A DNA stretch of 64,000 bases from Pseudomonadota bacterium. GTDB taxonomy: Bacteria; Pseudomonadota; Alphaproteobacteria; Sphingomonadales; Sphingomonadaceae. Below the pieces are notes generated by a model. That model did no database searches. It was not told where the DNA came from and saw nothing but the letters and a program-made list of their open reading frames with translations. The position numbers and the translations under genes are program-made. Numbering within the stretch: position 1 is the first letter of the stretch; each line of letters opens with the position of its first letter. Shown piece by piece: positions 18,442 through 27,848 of this stretch. The stretch covers positions 29,462-93,461 of the forward strand of contig JAKPAG010000049.1 in NCBI GenBank assembly GCA_029779535.1, written 5' to 3'.

Positions 18442-19874
18442 TCCGCCGCGCCGCGTTGCTGGGCCTGGTGCTGGGCGCTCTGGCGCTTGCTTCGCCCGCG
18501 CCGGCCGCGCGGCCCCGGCCCGCGCCGCGCGCGCAGGTCTGGGCCAGCAGTGCCGACGGCGCGCGCAAGCTGGCGCGCCAGGCCGATCTTGCGCCCGCGG
18601 CCGCGGCAGGGACCGTGCTGACCATCGATCCCGCGCGCACCGATCAGCGCGTGGTCGGCTTCGGTGCGGCGATGACCGATGCTTCGGCCGAACTGCTGCA
18701 AGTGGCGCTGCCGCCCGCGCGCCGCCGAGCGCTCTATGCCGAGCTGTTCGGGCGGCAGGGGCTGGCGCTGGGCTTCGTGCGGGTGCCGATTGGTGCGTCG
18801 GACTTCTCGCGCCGTCACTACAGCCTGAATGATCTGCCGCCGGGTCAGCGCGATCCGGGCATGGCGCGCTTCAGCATGGCGGGGCCGGTCCGCTTTCAGA
18901 TCCCGGCGCTGCAAGCGGCGCGGCGGGTCAACCCGGGGTTGGTGCTGATGGCCAGCCCGTGGAGCGCGCCGGCCTGGATGAAGGACAGCGGCAGCCTGAT
19001 CACCGGGCGGCTGCGCGGCGATGCCCATGCGGCCTATGCCGCCTACTTCACCCGCTACCTCGATGCGATGACCCGCGCCGGGCTGGCGGTGGCCTATGTC
19101 TCGGTCCAGAATGAACCCGCGTTCGAGCCGAAGGACTATCCCGGCATGCGGATGAGCGCGGGCGACCGCGCGGCCTTTGTCGCCACGGCGCTGGGTCCGG
19201 CGCTGGCGCGGCGGCGGCAACGCACGCAGATCCTCGAATGGGACCACAACTGGGACCACCCGGAAGAGCCGCTGGCCGTGCTGGCCGATCCGGCGGCGCG
19301 GCGCTTCATCGCCGGGGTAGCCTGGCACTGCTATGCCGGCGATCCCAAGGTCATGGCCGAAGTGCGCGCCGCCTATCCCGACAAGCAGGTGTTCTTTTCC
19401 GAATGCTCGGGCGGTAACTGGTCGCCGAACTGGGGCGAGGCGATGGGCTGGATGTTCGACAACCTGATCATCGCCCCCTTGCGCGCCGGATCGCGCGGGA
19501 CCCTGCTGTGGAACCTGACGCTGGATGAAAACCACGGACCGCACCTGGGCGGCTGCGGCGATTGCCGGGCGGTGGTGACGATCGACCGGGCCAGGGGCAC
19601 GGTGACGCGCAATCTCGAATACTACGTGCTGGGCCATGCCAGCCGGTTCGTGCGGCCCGGCGCGCTGCGGATCGCCAGCCACGGCGGCGAGGCGGCGGGC
19701 GCGGCCCACGCCGCGTTCCGCAATCCTGATGGCTCGCTGGTGCTGCTGGCGCGCAATGGGGGCAAGGCTCCGCTGGCCCTTGCCATCATGGTGCAGGGCA
19801 AGGCATGGCCGCTGACCATGCCTGCCGGAGAAATCATCACCCTGGTCTGGCCCGCGCCGGGCCCACGGCGTTGA
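18438..19874 (+). CDS. Glycoside hydrolase family 30 (beta-glucosidase/glucanase)
   Basis: A 478-residue secreted enzyme with a signal peptide ending near PAPAARP. The GH30 start QRVVGFGAAMTDASAE is followed by the acid/base Glu E226 in SVQNEPAFEP and the nucleophile E322 in FFSECSGG. A C-terminal beta domain follows (MPAGEIITLVW). Family activities include beta-1,6-glucanase and glucosylceramidase; with GH3 alongside, beta-1,6/1,3-glucan is a reasonable target. Its ATG overlaps the halogenase stop (ATGA), so translation is coupled. Confidence 0.9.
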   Translation: MIRRAALLGLVLGALALASPAPAARPRPAPRAQVWASSADGARKLARQADLAPAAAAGTVLTIDPARTDQRVVGFGAAMTDASAELLQVALPPARRRALYAELFGRQGLALGFVRVPIGASDFSRRHYSLNDLPPGQRDPGMARFSMAGPVRFQIPALQAARRVNPGLVLMASPWSAPAWMKDSGSLITGRLRGDAHAAYAAYFTRYLDAMTRAGLAVAYVSVQNEPAFEPKDYPGMRMSAGDRAAFVATALGPALARRRQRTQILEWDHNWDHPEEPLAVLADPAARRFIAGVAWHCYAGDPKVMAEVRAAYPDKQVFFSECSGGNWSPNWGEAMGWMFDNLIIAPLRAGSRGTLLWNLTLDENHGPHLGGCGDCRAVVTIDRARGTVTRNLEYYVLGHASRFVRPGALRIASHGGEAAGAAHAAFRNPDGSLVLLARNGGKAPLALAIMVQGKAWPLTMPAGEIITLVWPAPGPRR

Positions 19875-21114
19875 TTGCGCGGCTGCGCGCACTGGGGATT
19901 AGCGGCGCGTTCATCGCGGTCACGACGCTGTTCTGCGTCTGGGGCTTCATCTCGTCGAACAACGATCCGCTGATCGTGACCCTGCGCGCGGCGTTCCGGC
20001 TCGGCTATACCGAAGGGCTGGCGGTGCAGCTGGTCAGCTTCCTGGCCTATGGCGTGATGTCCCTGCCCGCCGCCGCGCTCAGCCAGCGGCTCGGCCTGCC
20101 GCGCACGATCCAGCTGGCCTTGCTGACCATGATCGCCGGCTGCCTGCTGATCCGTGCCGTGCTGCCCTGGCAAAGCTATGGCGCGATCCTGGCCGCGCTG
20201 TTCGTGCTGGCGGTGGGGATCAACGTGCTGCAGGTCGCGGCCAATCCGCTCGCCGCTGCGCTGGGGCCGCAGCAGACCAGCCATTTCCGGCTCAGCCTCG
20301 CCCAGGCGTTCAATTCGCTGGGGGTGGTGCTGGGCGCCCATTTCGGATCAAGGGTCATGCTGGGCGAGCGCGAACTGGTGGCCCATCCCGGCGGGTTGAG
20401 CGATGCGACGCAGCGCACCGAAGCGCTGGGCGCCGTGCACCATGCCTATGGCGTGATGGCGCTGATGCTGGCCGCGCTGACGGTCTTCCTGTGGAGCCAG
20501 CGCCGGCGCATCACGGCGGCGGCCAGCACGATTGCGCCCGCGCCGTCGGTTTCGCCGCTGGCGGCGCTGCGCTCGCGCTGGGCCATGGCCGGAGCCGTGG
20601 CGCTTGGGCTCTATGTCGGCGCGGAAGTGTCGATCGGCAGCGTGATGATCAACTTCCTGCACCAGCCGGGGGTGCTTGACCTGCCGTTCGAACGGGGCGG
20701 GGAACTGCTCGCCAACTTCTATTGGGGCGGGGCATTGGCCGGGCGGTTCATCGGTGCGGCGCTGCTGATGCGGATCGCCGCGCCGCGCCTGCTGGGCGCC
20801 AACGCGCTGTTCGCCGCCGTGCTGTGCGGTTTGGCCATTGGCGGGCATGGCCCGGTGGCGGGCTATGCCGCGCTGGCCGTGGGACTGTGCAATTCGATCA
20901 TGTTCCCGACGATCTTCTCGATCACGCTGGAACGCGCCGGGGTTCCGCAAAGCGCCACCTCTGGTCTGCTCTGCCTGGCGATCGCCGGGGGGCGCTGATC
21001 CCGCTGCTGGTCGGGCTGATTGCCGATGGCACCAGCCTGGCCCTGGCGTTCAGCGTGCCGCTGCTGGCCTACGGCGTGATCGCCAGTTTTGCGCTGCGCG
21101 CCGCGCGCGCCTAG
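19871..21114 (+). pseudogene. FHS-type MFS sugar:H+ symporter, frameshifted near the C-terminus
   Basis: The first ~375 residues form a membrane transporter of the fucose/glucose/galactose:H+ symporter group: GFISSNNDPLIVTLRAAF in helix 1, LQVAANPLAAALGP and SLAQAFNSLG midway, NSIMFPTIFSITLE late. The likely start is TTG at 19871, overlapping the GH30 stop. In the G6 run at 20987-20992 the frame shifts: LCLAIAGG is followed by a premature stop, while the -1 frame continues with the expected ALIPLLVGLIADGTSLALAF to a TAG at 21112-21114. One missing G explains it. It could be a real null allele, phase variation or a sequencing error; the rest is intact. Confidence 0.8.
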
Positions 21115-23885
21115 CCGTGCGCACCGAACTGGTTGGCGATGGCGGTGGTGATCCGCAGCGCCAGCGCCTGCGCGCGTTCAATCGGGTCGATGAAGTCGCG
21201 GTGGATCGCGCCGTAGCCGGTGGCGGCATCGTCGGGATAGTCGCTGGGTTCGGCCACGGTGAAATCGCCGATCTGCGGGAAGCTGACCGGAAAGGCGCGG
21301 CGCAGCTGGGCCAGCGCTTCGTCGATCCGCAGGGTGAAGACCATTTCCAGCACATCTTCACGCGCGATGTCGTTGGCGCGGCTGAACGCCGGGACCGAGA
21401 CCGCGCGCAGGAACATGTGCTGCAGCAGCGCCAGCCGCAGCGCCTGCAGCACGCCCAGCTGGCGGCGGGTATGCTCGCGGCCCGGCAGCGGCGCTTCGTC
21501 CGGGATCAGGGCCAGCAAGCGGTGCAGTTTGAGCGCATCGACCCGCAGACGTGAGGCCAGGCGGCGGAACACCCCGGTGCGGTCATCCTTGGTCAGGTAT
21601 TCGGCCAGCGCCAGGCAGGCATCGGCAATGTCCTGTTCATCGCCGCGATAGGGGCGGCTGGCCCAGTAGGCGGAATTGAACAGCTCGCCATAGGCGGCCA
21701 CTGTCTTGATGCTGGCCAGCGCGTTGGCGGCGCGGACCAGGCGGACCAGTTGGCGGCCGCGCTCGCTGTCACGCAGCAGACCGGCCAGTTCCTCGTAATT
21801 GCCTTCGGCCGCCGTGCCGAATCCGGCAATCACGTTGACCGGATAGCCCAGCTGCTGGAGCACGGCGTTGTGCGGAATCGCGCGGATCTGGCGCAGGCTC
21901 ATCTGCCGGTCGGCGGCCAGGTCCGACTGGCGGCGGCTCTTGCGGCTGCCGGTGTCGTTGAGCAGCCCGAGGCCAAATGCGGTGACCGCGCGGGCATAGG
22001 TCTGGCTGATCAGCTGCGCCTGCTGGAAACGGCGGATCGCGCGGTAGAAATCGAGGCTCAGGTCAGTGCGGCGATAGAACGGATCGGTTGGCGCATCTGG
22101 ATCGGTGCGCGCCGGGGCCAGCTCGGCAAAGCGGGTCAGCGTGGCCAGCGCCAGTTCCGGCGTGCCGAAGAACAGGTAGCCATCGCCACCCTGGAAGCTG
22201 ACTTCCGGTTCCAGCGCGATCCCCGCCCGCACGAAACGCCGCCGCGCCCAGGGCGAAAGTGGCCAGGCCAGCCGGTCCGCAAAGCCGCCGGGATGCGCGC
22301 CGCGCCCCATGCTTTCGCCGTGGGTGTTGAAGATCAGCGCGGACACATCGCCCAGACCGTTGGCCTGCATCGCCTCCGACAGGCGGCCCTGCAGCCGCTC
22401 GATCGCCAGCGCCGCCGGGATCTGGCCAACGAAGCGCCCGGCATCGGAAAAGCCGGTCTGGATCGACACCCGCCCGCGCGCCTTGGCATATTCACGGTAG
22501 GCGTCTTCGGCCAGCAGCGCGTCGAGGAACCGCCCGCCGTGTTCCAGCGCGCTTTCGGTTTCGAACAGCGGCGATACGTCAACCTTGTCGGCAATCCCGA
22601 ATAGCCGAGCGAAATAGAGCGCGGCGAGCATCGTGGTGGGCTGTTCGCATTCGGCCACCAGCATCCGGATCGGGGCGTCGTTGTCCACGTGGTGCAGGAT
22701 CTGAACCATGGCGAGGAACTGGCGCACGGCGGTGCTGTTCTCGATCGCCAGCGCGGCGAAATTGCTGCGCAGCGGCCGCGCTTCGGCCAGCAACTCGCGC
22801 ATCCGCACCAGCGCGGCCTGGCTGGCGAGGTCAAGCGTTCCACTGGGATCGATCCGTCGGCGAATCGCGTTCTGCAGCTGGCTGGAGTTCACCCGGAAGT
22901 GGATCCAGCCCATGCCCAGCCCATCCGCGCGCATCGCCGCGGCGGTGACCAGTAGCGCCTGCGCCTGCGCGTCCTCTGCCGGGGCAGCCAAGGCTTCCAG
23001 TTCCGCAATGACCGGGCCCAGGCTGGTCAGCTTGTCGGGATGATCGGCGGTCAGGGTGTTGGCGGCGGCCGAAAGCGCGGCGGGATCGGACAGGTCGGCG
23101 GCGAACAGGGCCGCCATTTCCCCGGCCCGCTCGGCGGCACGGTCCAGCCGCACGGCCAGCGCGGGAGCGTCGGCGCGCAGCGCGGCGGCATAGCTGCCCA
23201 GCCGCTGGGCCTTTTCCGACAAGCGGTATCGCAGCGACGTGGCCCAGGAAATGTCGGTGCGTCCGTCCATGTCATAGCCCACCCAGCTGGCAAAGCGCAG
23301 CGGCAGCGGGGCCAGTTCCCGCCAGTGATCGGGCCAGCGGTGGCGCGCTTCGGCAAACAGGCGCGCGTTGATCGCATCGCGCGCGGCCTGGGCGCGGGCA
23401 ATCGCGGCCATCGCCTGGTCGTGCTCGCCGTCCAGTGTCAGCCCATCGCGGGCATGGGGGGCAAGACAGGCCGAGCCGCTTTGCGTCGACTGATCGGCGG
23501 CGGTCCGTGCCACGGCAGCGGCCTGCGCGCGGGTCAGCAGGAACGTGGGGTGGGCAGTAAACACCACGTGGACCAGCGCGCTGCGCCAGCGCGCGGCAAA
23601 GCTGTCGAAGTCGGCGTCCTGCGCCGCCAGCGCGCCGATGCGGTCAAGGTTGCCGACGGCGTCCAGCGGGGCGACCAGCCGGGCGAGCCGGTCGGCCCGG
23701 GCGGTCAGCCCTTCGCATTCCAGTTCGGCCACCATCGCTTCAAGCTGGGCGAAATCCAGCCCGCCGCTTTCGATCCGCCGCGACAGTTCCAGCCCCAGCT
23801 GGAATACCGGGTTGAACAACGGCGTATCGCGCGTCTGCTGGTGCAGTTCCTCAAGTCGGGCGTCGAGTTCGGCGATTGTGGTCAT
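21111..23885 (-). CDS. Phosphoenolpyruvate carboxylase family protein, divergent
   Basis: A 924-residue protein recognisable as PEP carboxylase along its length: FTAHPT near residue 130, the position of the GGDRDGN loop as VGYDMDGRTD, a SDAGRF segment (canonical SDSNKD), a His/Gly loop NTHGESMGRGAHPG (canonical HGRGGxxGRGG), GSRKSRR (canonical GSRPxxR) and LRQIRAIPHN. Several usually invariant catalytic-loop residues are changed and the HGRGG loop is shorter, so classical PEP carboxylation (PEP + HCO3- to oxaloacetate) should not be assumed. AGGAG precedes the ATG at 23885. Its stop codon shares CTAG with the convergent permease. Confidence 0.75.
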   Translation of the reverse strand: MTTIAELDARLEELHQQTRDTPLFNPVFQLGLELSRRIESGGLDFAQLEAMVAELECEGLTARADRLARLVAPLDAVGNLDRIGALAAQDADFDSFAARWRSALVHVVFTAHPTFLLTRAQAAAVARTAADQSTQSGSACLAPHARDGLTLDGEHDQAMAAIARAQAARDAINARLFAEARHRWPDHWRELAPLPLRFASWVGYDMDGRTDISWATSLRYRLSEKAQRLGSYAAALRADAPALAVRLDRAAERAGEMAALFAADLSDPAALSAAANTLTADHPDKLTSLGPVIAELEALAAPAEDAQAQALLVTAAAMRADGLGMGWIHFRVNSSQLQNAIRRRIDPSGTLDLASQAALVRMRELLAEARPLRSNFAALAIENSTAVRQFLAMVQILHHVDNDAPIRMLVAECEQPTTMLAALYFARLFGIADKVDVSPLFETESALEHGGRFLDALLAEDAYREYAKARGRVSIQTGFSDAGRFVGQIPAALAIERLQGRLSEAMQANGLGDVSALIFNTHGESMGRGAHPGGFADRLAWPLSPWARRRFVRAGIALEPEVSFQGGDGYLFFGTPELALATLTRFAELAPARTDPDAPTDPFYRRTDLSLDFYRAIRRFQQAQLISQTYARAVTAFGLGLLNDTGSRKSRRQSDLAADRQMSLRQIRAIPHNAVLQQLGYPVNVIAGFGTAAEGNYEELAGLLRDSERGRQLVRLVRAANALASIKTVAAYGELFNSAYWASRPYRGDEQDIADACLALAEYLTKDDRTGVFRRLASRLRVDALKLHRLLALIPDEAPLPGREHTRRQLGVLQALRLALLQHMFLRAVSVPAFSRANDIAREDVLEMVFTLRIDEALAQLRRAFPVSFPQIGDFTVAEPSDYPDDAATGYGAIHRDFIDPIERAQALALRITTAIANQFGAHG

Positions 23886-23953
23886 GCGCGGCTCCTGCGG
23901 GCGGGCAGGGCGGGGGCTAACACCCTGCACCATGCTGCACCATAGCGGGCGCC

Positions 23954-23970
23954 TGCGAATACGTCTGCGA
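23954..23970 (-). promoter_or_regulatory. Possible operator upstream of the PEP-carboxylase-like gene
   Basis: TGCGAATACGTCTGCGA lies about 75 bp upstream of the gene start and shares ATACGTCTGCG exactly with the site upstream of zwf. It is only a recurring motif; binding is inferred. Confidence 0.28.
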
Positions 23971-23988
23971 GGGCGCCGCCGCTGCGCG

Positions 23989-24273
23989 CTAGAGGAAGTT
24001 GTTCGGCCAGATCACCGTGCGCCACATGTGGCGCACGGTGAAATCGCCGAACCGGCAGCGGAAGAAATCCATCAGCGTCGGGCGCTCGGGCATGCGCGGC
24101 AGGGCGGGATTATCGCCCATCATCATCACCGCATTGTCCTTCAGCCGGTCCAGCACATCCGGTTCCGGATCGGGCGTGCCCGTGCCGATCCAGCCGATCG
24201 GGCTGGACAGGATCAAGCGTTCGCGCCCGGCCTGGGGCCAGGGACGCTCATCGCCGGGGGGATTGCCGCACAT
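23989..24273 (-). CDS. Unrecognised small protein, 94 residues
   Basis: A short frame from ATG 24273 to TAG 23989 with coding-like GC-rich third positions. The protein has a central RLILSSPIGWIGTG segment, DRLKDNAVMMMGDNPALPRMPERPTLMDFF, and an aromatic-rich end (RHMWRTVIWPNNFL). I do not recognise the family. An upstream TTG at 24309 could extend it by 12 residues, but neither start has a good ribosome site. The LacI-B operator at 24313-24328 lies just upstream, between it and the divergent permease, so it may belong to the same regulon. It could also be the remnant of a larger gene. Confidence 0.45.
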   Translation of the reverse strand: MCGNPPGDERPWPQAGRERLILSSPIGWIGTGTPDPEPDVLDRLKDNAVMMMGDNPALPRMPERPTLMDFFRCRFGDFTVRHMWRTVIWPNNFL

Positions 24274-24312
24274 GCGCGAAGGTGTGACACCGAAGCGCCT
24301 GCCGTGCAATCA

Positions 24313-24328
24313 TTGCAATCGATTGTTG
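24313..24328 (+). promoter_or_regulatory. LacI-B operator ahead of the sugar permease operon
   Basis: TTGCAATCGATTGTTG contains the perfect palindromic core CAATCGATTG at 24316-24325, the same core found before TonB receptor 2 and halogenase 2. It lies 66 bp upstream of the permease ATG. Confidence 0.7.
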
Positions 24329-24393
24329 TCCTTTGCCACAAGGTGTGACACAAGGCGATTCCGGTGCCGGCCAGAGCGCCTGGGGAGAATGCC

Positions 24394-25752
24394 ATGGAAG
24401 CCCTTCGTCCACGCCTGTCGCTGCCGCGCATCCTCGAAATGAACCTGGGGTTCCTGGGCCTGCAATTCAGCTTCGGCCTGCAGCAGGGCAACATGGGGCC
24501 GATCTATTCCTATCTTGGCGCGGACGAGGCGCAGCTGCCGGTGCTGGGGCTGGCCGGGCCGATCACCGGCCTCCTCGTCCAGCCGCTGATAGGCGCGCTG
24601 AGCGACCGCACGCAAAGCCGGTGGGGGCGGCGCACGCCCTATTTCCTGATCGGCGCGGTGCTGTGCGCGGCCGGGCTGTTCGCCATGCCGCTCGCCGTCT
24701 CGATCCTGATGGCGGCTTCACTGCTGTGGATCCTGGATGCCGGCAACAACATCACCATGGAACCCTACCGCGCCTATGTGTCGGACCGGCTGAACCCCGA
24801 ACAGCGCCAGGCCGGGTTCCTGACGCAGAGCGCCTTCACGGGCCTGGCCCAGTGCCTTGCCTTCCTGACCCCGTCGGTGCTGGTCTGGCTGGGGATGAGC
24901 CAGGACTGGGTGGATGAACACAACATCCCCTATACCACCCGCGCAGTGTTCTGGATCGGCGCGGTGCTGTCGCTGTCGACCATTGTCTGGTCGGTGCTGC
25001 GCGTCCCCGAATTGCCGCTGAGCGAAGCCGAGCGCCGCCATATCGAAGCCCAGCCGACTGGCCTCTCGGCCACCTTGCGCGAAATCGGCAGCGCGATCCG
25101 CGCCATGCCGCCCGCGATGCGCAAGTTGGGGCTGATGAGCCTGTTCCAGTGGTACGGCATGGCCGGTTACTGGTCCTACGTGATCTATTCGATCGGCCGC
25201 TCGGTCTACCAGACCAGCGATGCGACCAGTCCGGCCTTCCGCAGCGCAGTGCTGGCCAACGGCGAAATGGCTGCCTTCTACAATCTGATCGCGTTCCTGG
25301 GGGCTATTGCGATGGTGCCACTGGCCAAGCGCTGGGGGGCGGGGCCGCTCCATGCGCTGTACCTGGTGCTGGGCGGGCTGGGAATGCTGGCGCTGCCGCA
25401 TATTGACACCAAGGCCATACTGTTCCTCCCCGCGATCGGTACCGGACTGGCCTGGGGTTCGATCATGGGCAACCCCTACGTGATCCTGTCCAATGCCATC
25501 CCGCCGCAGCGCACCGGGGTCTACATGGGCATCTTCAACATGATGATCGTGATCCCGATGCTGCTGTTCGCCTTTGTCATGGGCGAACTGGACCTGGGTT
25601 TCGCCAAGCTGGGGCTGGGAGTTTACGAACACGTGCTGGGTCATGACCCGCGCAACGCGCTGACGCTGTCGGGCGTCTGCCTGATCCTGGCCGCGCTGGC
25701 GGTGCTGTGGGTGCGCGAAGGGCGCGCCGGTGCGCGGGCCGAGGTCGCCTGA
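24394..25752 (+). CDS. MFS sugar transporter, SLC45/sucrose:H+ symporter type
   Basis: A 452-residue inner-membrane permease with about 12 hydrophobic segments. SLC45/GPH-type features are NLGFLGLQFSFGLQQGNMGPIYSYLGA in helix 1, the cytoplasmic loop GALSDRTQSRWGRRTPYFLIG and NNITMEPYRAYVSD. GGGGAG precedes the ATG at 24394. It heads the operon permease-GH36-galT-galK-GH68-GH32, so it probably imports an intact alpha-galactosyl sucrose (raffinose type) or sucrose, since the downstream enzymes lack signal peptides. The substrate is inferred from context. Confidence 0.87.
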   Translation: MEALRPRLSLPRILEMNLGFLGLQFSFGLQQGNMGPIYSYLGADEAQLPVLGLAGPITGLLVQPLIGALSDRTQSRWGRRTPYFLIGAVLCAAGLFAMPLAVSILMAASLLWILDAGNNITMEPYRAYVSDRLNPEQRQAGFLTQSAFTGLAQCLAFLTPSVLVWLGMSQDWVDEHNIPYTTRAVFWIGAVLSLSTIVWSVLRVPELPLSEAERRHIEAQPTGLSATLREIGSAIRAMPPAMRKLGLMSLFQWYGMAGYWSYVIYSIGRSVYQTSDATSPAFRSAVLANGEMAAFYNLIAFLGAIAMVPLAKRWGAGPLHALYLVLGGLGMLALPHIDTKAILFLPAIGTGLAWGSIMGNPYVILSNAIPPQRTGVYMGIFNMMIVIPMLLFAFVMGELDLGFAKLGLGVYEHVLGHDPRNALTLSGVCLILAALAVLWVREGRAGARAEVA

Positions 25753-25754
25753 TC

Positions 25755-27848
25755 ATGTCCGCGGCGCTGATCCAGTTGCACAGCCGCGAAGCCAGCCTAG
25801 TGCTGGAAGCGCGCGAGGATGCGCCGCCGTTGTGGCGCCACCTTGGCGCGCGGGTCGATGCTGCCGGACTGGCGGCACTGGCCGATGGGCGCACGCCGGC
25901 CTCGTTCTCGCTCGATGATGACGTGCCGTTTTCCACGGCGCCGCCGGCTGGGCTGGGCTGGTTCGGCCTGCCTGTCGTCACCGTGCGGCGCGATGGGCGC
26001 TTGCTCGTGCCGGTGTGGCATTGCACCGCGATCGACGCGGATGCGCAGCGGATCAGCCTGGTGCTGGAAGATGCCGCGACCGCGCTGCGGCTGGAGCAAC
26101 GCTTTGCCCTGGCGCCGGGCGGTGCCATTCTGATCGATGCCAGCCTGACCAACCTGGGGGCTCGGCCGGTCTCGCTCGATCACCTGGCGAGCGCCCTGTT
26201 GCCGCTGTCGGCGCACAGTGCGCAAGTGGTGTCGTGGCATGGCCGGCACAATGCCGAACTGGTCGAGGCGGTCGAGCCGATGCCTCGCCAGGCCTGGCGG
26301 CGCGAAGGGCGGCGCGGTCTTGGCGGCCATGGCGGCGCCCCGGCGGTGCTGGTGCTGGAACAGGGCGCGGACGACCATGCCGGGCAGGTGCTGGCCCTGC
26401 AGCTGGCCTGGTCGGGCGATAGCGTGCTGGCCATCGAGCGAGACGATGAAGGCTGCTGGCAGCTCAGCGCCGCCGCCGCGCTGGTGCCGGGCGAAGTGGT
26501 GCTGGGCCAGGGTGAAACCTGGTCCGCCCCGCAGGCGATCGTTGCCCTGTCTACCCGTGGCCGCAATGGCGCGATGGCGCAGCAGCACGCTGCCGTGCGT
26601 GCGCGGCTGGGCTGGCCGGATGGCAGGATGCGCCCGCGCCCGGTCCATCTCAACAGCTGGGAAGCCTGTTATTTCGATCACGATGCGCAGCGCATCCTGG
26701 CCCTGGCCGAAAGCGCGGCGGCGATCGGGATCGAACGCTTCGTGCTGGACGATGGCTGGTTCAAGGGCCGCAGCGACGATACCGCCGGGCTGGGCGATTG
26801 GACCGCCGATCCGGTCAAGTACCCTGAGGGCCTTGGCCCCCTGGCGCGGCAGGTCACCGCCATGGGGATGGAATTCGGGCTGTGGGTCGAACCCGAAATG
26901 GTCAACCCCGACAGCGATCTCTACCGCGCGCATCCAGACTGGGCGCTGGCCTTGCCGGGGCGCGAGCGGCCCACCGCCCGGGGTCAGCTGGTGCTGGACA
27001 TGGCCTGCGCCGAGGTGCGCGATTACCTCTTCGCGCGGCTTGATGCGCTGCTCGGCACGCTGCCGATCAGCTACCTGAAATGGGATCACAACCGCGATTT
27101 GGCCCCGGCCGGCGGCGCCGCACAGGTGCGCGGCACCTATGACCTGCTGGCCCGCCTTCGCGCGGCCCATCCCGGGGTGGAAATCGAAAGCTGCGCCGGG
27201 GGCGGCGGACGGTCCGACGCGGGGATCGCGCAGTTTACGCACCGCTTCTGGACCAGCGACAACATCGACGCGGTCAGCCGCGTGCCGATCCAGCGCGGGT
27301 TCCAGGCATTCCTGCCGCCCGAGGTGATGGGCGCGCATGTCGGCGCCAGCCCGGCCCATGCCACCGGGCGCAGCCAGTCGCTCGCCTTTCGCGCGGCGGT
27401 GGCCATGCCGGGGCATTTCGGCGTCGAGCTGGACCCGCGCCAGCTGAGCGCGGCCGAGCGGGACGAGCTGGCCGGCTGGATCGCCTTCCACAAACAGTGG
27501 CGGCATCTGCTGCACGGCGGCTGGACCGAACTGGGCCAGGGAGCCGATGGGCTGGTCTGGCAGGCGGCGGGGCAGGCCAACGAATTCCTGCTGTTCGCCA
27601 TCCGCACCGCGCCCGCGCAGGATCGCCGCCCGCAGCCGCTGCGCCTGCCGTTCCTGGCCGATGCCGCCGCTTGCACGCTCGACCTGCTGCGCATCGCCGG
27701 GGGCGAACATGGCCATGCCGCGCACGCTGCGCCGCTGTTCGCCGCACCCGTGCGGCTGGCCGGATCGTGGCTGGCCCGGGCCGGACTGCCGCTGCCGCCG
27801 CTCAAAGCGGAAAGCGTGGCGATCTTCCACGGCAGGGTGCAGGCATGA
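25755..27848 (+). CDS. Alpha-galactosidase, GH36
   Basis: A 697-residue cytoplasmic GH36 enzyme without signal peptide; it releases galactose from raffinose-family sugars or melibiose. After an N-terminal beta domain, the TIM barrel shows FVLDDGWFKGR (residues 329-339), LWVEPEMV, the nucleophile D444 in YLKWDHNRD, the CAGGGGR loop and the acid/base Asp in RFWTSDNID (D502). The start is 2 nt after the permease stop. Length and motifs are canonical. Confidence 0.93.
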   Translation: MSAALIQLHSREASLVLEAREDAPPLWRHLGARVDAAGLAALADGRTPASFSLDDDVPFSTAPPAGLGWFGLPVVTVRRDGRLLVPVWHCTAIDADAQRISLVLEDAATALRLEQRFALAPGGAILIDASLTNLGARPVSLDHLASALLPLSAHSAQVVSWHGRHNAELVEAVEPMPRQAWRREGRRGLGGHGGAPAVLVLEQGADDHAGQVLALQLAWSGDSVLAIERDDEGCWQLSAAAALVPGEVVLGQGETWSAPQAIVALSTRGRNGAMAQQHAAVRARLGWPDGRMRPRPVHLNSWEACYFDHDAQRILALAESAAAIGIERFVLDDGWFKGRSDDTAGLGDWTADPVKYPEGLGPLARQVTAMGMEFGLWVEPEMVNPDSDLYRAHPDWALALPGRERPTARGQLVLDMACAEVRDYLFARLDALLGTLPISYLKWDHNRDLAPAGGAAQVRGTYDLLARLRAAHPGVEIESCAGGGGRSDAGIAQFTHRFWTSDNIDAVSRVPIQRGFQAFLPPEVMGAHVGASPAHATGRSQSLAFRAAVAMPGHFGVELDPRQLSAAERDELAGWIAFHKQWRHLLHGGWTELGQGADGLVWQAAGQANEFLLFAIRTAPAQDRRPQPLRLPFLADAAACTLDLLRIAGGEHGHAAHAAPLFAAPVRLAGSWLARAGLPLPPLKAESVAIFHGRVQA

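Noticed and set aside
25797..27830. Long minus-strand open frame opposite the GH36 gene
   Set aside because: Low-complexity, His/Gln/Arg-rich translation without motifs; the GH36 catalytic residues on the plus strand are decisive.
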